From an uncultured Acidobacteriota bacterium (GTDB lineage: Bacteria; Acidobacteriota; Blastocatellia; Pyrinomonadales; Pyrinomonadaceae): a DNA stretch of 64,000 nt. The DNA lies in the NCBI GenBank assembly GCA_937859595.1, contig CALMAH010000011.1, forward strand, positions 124,001 through 188,000, written 5' to 3'. This document shows, one piece after another, positions 60,993 through 64,000 of the stretch. The notes below the pieces were generated by a model. That model worked only from the letters and a program-made list of their open reading frames with translations. It was not told where the DNA came from and did not search any database. Positions within the stretch are counted from its first letter, which is position 1; each line of letters starts with the position of its first letter. A program made the translations under genes and the position numbers.

Positions 60993-61991
60993 ATGATGAG
61001 ACGTTTATTTGATCAGTTTCAAATCGGTGCGATCGTAGGCGTAGCGTTGGTCGCTGGATGTGTAATTCTTCTACTCATTGTCGCCGGGTCAGGAAAAGGT
61101 GCAAATACAGATCCTTCCGTCGTGGAGAGTGCCGAACGGGAAAATGAAAGGCCGGCAGAAGACTTTCTGCCGATCCTTGAATCGATACGTGATGTTTACG
61201 CAAGCATTGACTCGCTAAGTTTTGAAGGCCATGCGGACATCCGCGTATTTAGCGGGACCTCCCAGATCAACGGCAACGCGAGCTTAGTATATGCAGCACA
61301 AAGCAATCGTTATCGTTACGAGACGACAGTTGCAGAGGTACTACAACAAGTGGGCCTGATGAGAGATGTGGAGACCCTATTCGACGGGACGAAGTATTAC
61401 TTCTTCGACAAGGAATCCCGCATCGTTTCTTTTCAAGCGAGTGAGGAGGTTAGGCTGCCAAACGCTTTGCCTAATCCCTTCTTTTTGCAGCTGGATTTTC
61501 TCAGTAACGATGACGATCAATGTATTAACTGCAAGATGCGGCTGCATGACGTAAAGCAACCGCTCCGCTGGCCAAATAGAGCCTCATCCCTGAGTATTGT
61601 AAGTTCTTTGATCGATGACGGGGTCAGAGACGTAGTTCTTGAGATGGATGGTGGCAAGGTTGACGACATAGAATACAAGTTTCGCGTAAGGCTGACGGGG
61701 ACAGAAAGCGACCTGCGAATAACCAATGTTGCGAGATTAAGGAGCGATGGAACGATACTTGCCGAGGTCGTATTCAATGATTTTCGACCTGTTCAGAACT
61801 TCACGCGGGTTATTCCTCACGAAATCGTGGTGGCCGCACGCAAGCCCGATGGGAGCATCGCTTTAACCGCAACCTATCAACTAAGCAATCTTCGGGTCAA
61901 CGAGGCCAGCATAGCAGATTCATTTGCTCCGACATTTGAAGGGGCAGAGAAGTATTGGGATAGCGACGCAAAAAGTTTTATTTCAAACTAG
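60993..61991 (+). CDS. Membrane-anchored LolA-like/DUF2092-like exported protein
   Basis: The 332-residue protein has an N-terminal anchor (FQIGAIVGVALVAGCVILLLIVAGSG, about 9-34), an acidic linker, then ESIRDVYASIDSLSFEGHADIRVFSGTSQINGNASLVYAAQSNRYRYE. That resembles the LolA/DUF2092 beta fold used by outer-membrane lipoprotein carriers. The body has VETLFDGTKYYFFDKESRIVSFQA and a long beta-rich C terminus, but no named family can be assigned with confidence. A GGGGAGA site precedes the ATG at 60993. It follows the Cys-rich protein gene by 32 nt. Confidence 0.75.
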   Translation: MMRRLFDQFQIGAIVGVALVAGCVILLLIVAGSGKGANTDPSVVESAERENERPAEDFLPILESIRDVYASIDSLSFEGHADIRVFSGTSQINGNASLVYAAQSNRYRYETTVAEVLQQVGLMRDVETLFDGTKYYFFDKESRIVSFQASEEVRLPNALPNPFFLQLDFLSNDDDQCINCKMRLHDVKQPLRWPNRASSLSIVSSLIDDGVRDVVLEMDGGKVDDIEYKFRVRLTGTESDLRITNVARLRSDGTILAEVVFNDFRPVQNFTRVIPHEIVVAARKPDGSIALTATYQLSNLRVNEASIADSFAPTFEGAEKYWDSDAKSFISN

Positions 61992-62148
61992 GTCGTACAT
62001 TTTTGTACTTAATCTTTCTTAGACCTCACAAGGCGGCTTGTTCGAAAATTGCAATCCTTGGATTTGGATTATTTTGAGATCTTCGTCTGTGTAGCTATTC
62101 CGACCGGAAAGGGAAATAGCGTTCTAAGCTGAATGCGCTCAAAACAGC

Positions 62149-62724
62149 CTAGGGGCGGCTGACGATGAGACTGGAACCGACCGCGATGTGCCCACCTGCA
62201 ACGACCTTTGCATTGATCCCGCGGAGATGGTGTTCACGGCCGAACTCTGAATTGGCGAACTTCATCGCTTCGAGCCCAAAGCGTTCAACGAATTTTTTGC
62301 AGCCCAAATGCGGGATCGATGTCACCTCGATCACGGTATTTCCGATCTTTAGCCTTGTCCCCGGTGGAACATTCGCCTCGCTCAGGTCTAGATCTACAAA
62401 GAGTTGGTCACCGGCGAGCTGTACGCGTTCGCGACTGCCCGCGATGAGCAGTGCATACCGATAGTTCATCACGTTGAGCTGCATCTCCGGATGCCCGAGC
62501 CCATTGTCCGTCCTCGAACTCCCGCGCGTCAGCCAATTGTCGCCGACTAATCCGGTTTCGACGTCCAAATAGCCGCTTTCCAGCACCTCACGCTCGTTCA
62601 CCGCCGGCCGCCGGACGATCATCTCCAATACCCCGACATCTTTAGGCGAGTCCAATACATCGTCTATCCCGGCCTCGATCTCAGCCAGAGTGAGGTGTTT
62701 TGCGAACAAAGTACCGTCCATCAT
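62149..62724 (-). CDS. MOSC-domain protein
   Basis: The 191-residue protein is one MOSC unit: VGDNWLTRGSSRTDNGLGHPEMQLNVMNYRYALLIAGSRERVQLAGDQLFVDLDLSEANVPPGTRLKIGNTVIEVTSIPHLGCKKFVERFGLEAMKFANSEFGREHHLRGINAKVVAGG. The conserved Cys in 'HLGCKKF' is the putative sulfur-carrying residue of MOSC domains, which bind molybdenum-cofactor-related ligands. It starts one base after the stop of the DinB gene (62725) and is therefore in the xthA-DinB-MOSC run. Confidence 0.92.
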   Translation of the reverse strand: MMDGTLFAKHLTLAEIEAGIDDVLDSPKDVGVLEMIVRRPAVNEREVLESGYLDVETGLVGDNWLTRGSSRTDNGLGHPEMQLNVMNYRYALLIAGSRERVQLAGDQLFVDLDLSEANVPPGTRLKIGNTVIEVTSIPHLGCKKFVERFGLEAMKFANSEFGREHHLRGINAKVVAGGHIAVGSSLIVSRP

Positions 62725-63231
62725 CTATAAACTCTCCTTCGTTTTCGAGACCCAGCTCGGGGCCGCATCCGTCCTCTGACGAAGTATCAGATTTAACTGC
62801 GCCGTGTGGTGCTGAACGTGCCGCATGTTGTACCAGAGCAGCTCTTCAAAGCTCATCTTCCGGGTTCCGTGCGTGATCGTTCTCGCGGCCGCTGCATTAT
62901 CCATACTGTTTAACGTATTTCGGAGCCTTTTGCGGCAATGTCGTAAATAGTCGAGTAATTCATCCTTTCGATAAACGCGGTCCGGGAAAACACCCGCGGG
63001 ATCCAATTCCTCCGATCCGAAGGGTTCGGGCGGCCGAAACCCCTCGATCGGCCCGTGGAGATAAAGATCCAGCCAGAAAAGCGTGTGAAACGAGAGATAC
63101 CAAAACTCCTGAAACCCCGCCGCTGAACCCCAAACCTCATCCGGACACGCCTCTATCGCATTCTCAAGCATATCGATGCTTGCCCCGAATTGGCTCCAGA
63201 TCATCTCGCTTCGTCGGTCTGCCATGGTCAC
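62725..63231 (-). CDS. DinB/YfiT-like protein
   Basis: The 168-residue four-helix-bundle protein reads IWSQFGASIDMLENAIEACPDEVWGSAAGFQEFWYLSFHTLFWLDLYLHG, then ELLDYLRHCRKRLRNTLNSMDNAAAARTI and FEELLWYNMRHVQHHTAQLNLILRQR. The His residues in FHTLFW and VQHHTAQ are the DinB metal-site positions. Some relatives are thiol transferases. The GTG start at 63231 overlaps the xthA stop; an ATG two codons later is an alternative. It is middle gene of a three-gene run. Confidence 0.88.
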   Translation of the reverse strand: MTMADRRSEMIWSQFGASIDMLENAIEACPDEVWGSAAGFQEFWYLSFHTLFWLDLYLHGPIEGFRPPEPFGSEELDPAGVFPDRVYRKDELLDYLRHCRKRLRNTLNSMDNAAAARTITHGTRKMSFEELLWYNMRHVQHHTAQLNLILRQRTDAAPSWVSKTKESL

Positions 63232-63998
63232 AATTTGAATTCCGCAACAACGGGTGCGTGGTCACTTGGTCGTTCAAGTCCTCGGGTGGACCTATCGATG
63301 ATGCAATCGGTGCATTTTTCAGCTAGGGGCGGTGAGGTCCAGATATGATCGATGCGGAGTCCGCGATTTCGCTGCCAGGCCCCCTCGCGGTAGTTCCACC
63401 AGGAAAATTCCTGCTTGTCGCCGTTCATCTTTCGATAGTTATCGACGAACCCCCATTGCTTTACGTAATACATCGCGGCCCGCTCCGGCTTAGAAAAATG
63501 CAGCTTTCCTTCCCAGTGCGGCACGCTCCAGACATCGAGATCCTCCATCGCTACATTGAAATCGCCGCAGAGAAGCACGGCGTCGTTCGCGCGACAGCTC
63601 TCGTCAAAATAGCGCCGCAGCCGCTGAAGCCAGTCGAGCTTAAAGGTAAATTTATCGGTCCAAAGCTCGGTACCGTTCGGAATATATGTGTTCACAATCC
63701 GGATGCCATTGATCGTTGCCGCAATCAGCCGTTTTGGTGCTTCGTCGTCGTCATCGTCAAAGCCCTTCTGGACGTCATTGATCGTGTGTTTAGACAATAT
63801 CGCCACTCCGTTATACGACTTTTGTCCAAAAAAAGCTGTCTGATATCCAGCATCATTCAATGTCTGAAAAGGGAAATTTTCGTCAACACATTTCGTCTCC
63901 TGCAGGCAGATGACGTCTGGAGAGGTACGCTCGATCCAATCGAGAAGCTGGGGCATGCGCACATTAATTGAATTGACGTTCCAGGTTGCGATCTTCAT
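63228..63998 (-). CDS. xthA: Exodeoxyribonuclease III
   Basis: The 256-residue protein is complete and shows ExoIII motifs: MKIATWNVNSINVR, ICLQETK (Glu34), LLCGDFNVAMEDLDVW, IDHIWTSP and ERPSDHAPVVAEF. It is the AP endonuclease/3'-5' exonuclease of base-excision repair. The acidic run DDDDDE at about 79-84 is an odd insertion relative to E. coli. The start lies two bases from the window edge, so upstream promoter and neighbours are out of view. It heads the xthA-DinB-MOSC run. Confidence 0.97.
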   Translation of the reverse strand: MKIATWNVNSINVRMPQLLDWIERTSPDVICLQETKCVDENFPFQTLNDAGYQTAFFGQKSYNGVAILSKHTINDVQKGFDDDDDEAPKRLIAATINGIRIVNTYIPNGTELWTDKFTFKLDWLQRLRRYFDESCRANDAVLLCGDFNVAMEDLDVWSVPHWEGKLHFSKPERAAMYYVKQWGFVDNYRKMNGDKQEFSWWNYREGAWQRNRGLRIDHIWTSPPLAEKCTDCIIDRSTRGLERPSDHAPVVAEFKL

Positions 63999-64000
63999 AA

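Noticed and set aside
1..64000. CRISPR array, prophage or rRNA operon
   Set aside because: No regularly spaced direct repeats, no capsid/terminase/integrase genes and no rRNA-like sequence were seen.

Overview
The window looks like one contiguous piece of chromosome from an Acidobacteriota-type bacterium, most likely class Blastocatellia (Pyrinomonadales-like). This is inferred from gene content, not from a marker gene. The signs are a large Oar-like TonB-dependent receptor with an N-terminal carboxypeptidase-regulatory domain, a Ser/Thr kinase fused to a TolB/PD40 propeller, an S8 protease with FG-GAP/VCBS repeats, a DUF5117-type zinc metalloprotease, kelch and BNR propeller proteins, and moderately high GC by eye. 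No phage, plasmid backbone, rRNA operon or CRISPR array is visible.

Layout. 1-6.8 kb: ytxG/ytxH-like stress pair, lepA, secreted subtilisin, a secreted unknown protein and a pterin dehydratase. 6.8-15.3 kb: DUF4878-like lipoprotein, DUF1015 protein, kelch protein, GNAT-hydrolase pair, a tightly overlapping three-gene run (HETGH membrane protein, SDR, WalJ-like MBL hydrolase), yegP and NamZ. 15.5-22.4 kb is accessory and all on the minus strand: ankyrin protein, an orphan higA with the remains of higB, duplicated gene ends, an ASCH-like/winged-helix protein, a REPIN-like repeat, a MoaD/BNR pair, HerA-like ATPase, YdeI, DUF3052 and YjbQ. 22.7-29.7 kb: membrane pyrophosphatase, tRNA-Leu(CAA), queA-GNAT-thiE, PilT-like ATPase with a zinc-ribbon protein. 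29.9-37.1 kb is a minus-strand housekeeping block: MBL-folP-lptE-holA, then AMIN-tilS-ftsH. 37.2-43.1 kb: an alanyl-tRNA synthetase lacking its catalytic domain, and the kinase-propeller receptor. 43.2-64 kb: TonB receptor, ALDH-DOPA dioxygenase-catechol O-methyltransferase cluster, marR-flavin reductase, DksA-like gene, a lone integron-type cassette carrying an amidase, redox and SAM enzymes, the large metalloprotease, a two-gene secreted module behind a poly-G promoter, and MOSC-DinB-xthA.

Most notable observations: (1) the alaS-like gene at 37638 encodes the tRNA-binding helical, editing and C-Ala/DHHA1 domains but has no aminoacylation domain, and a consensus extended -10 box lies 9 nt before its ATG, so it looks like a real stand-alone gene; (2) the amidase at 52011-53606 sits in what reads as a single integron gene cassette, about 1.8 kb, with a reconstructable attC and no integrase; (3) a nine-G tract fills the spacer of a good promoter at 60433-60463, as expected for phase variation; (4) a 0.9-kb module with a zinc-ribbon gene and a toxin-deleted higBA lies between direct copies of the end of the neighbouring gene; (5) several genes have a -10 box 6-9 nt before the start codon, which suggests leaderless transcription.

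Functional themes are translation and tRNA quality (lepA, alaS fragment, queA, tilS, tRNA-Leu), envelope biogenesis and secretion (lptE, TonB receptor, proteases), folate/pterin (folP, phhB) and catechol/aromatic chemistry (DOPA dioxygenase, COMT, ALDH, nitroreductase, VOC protein).
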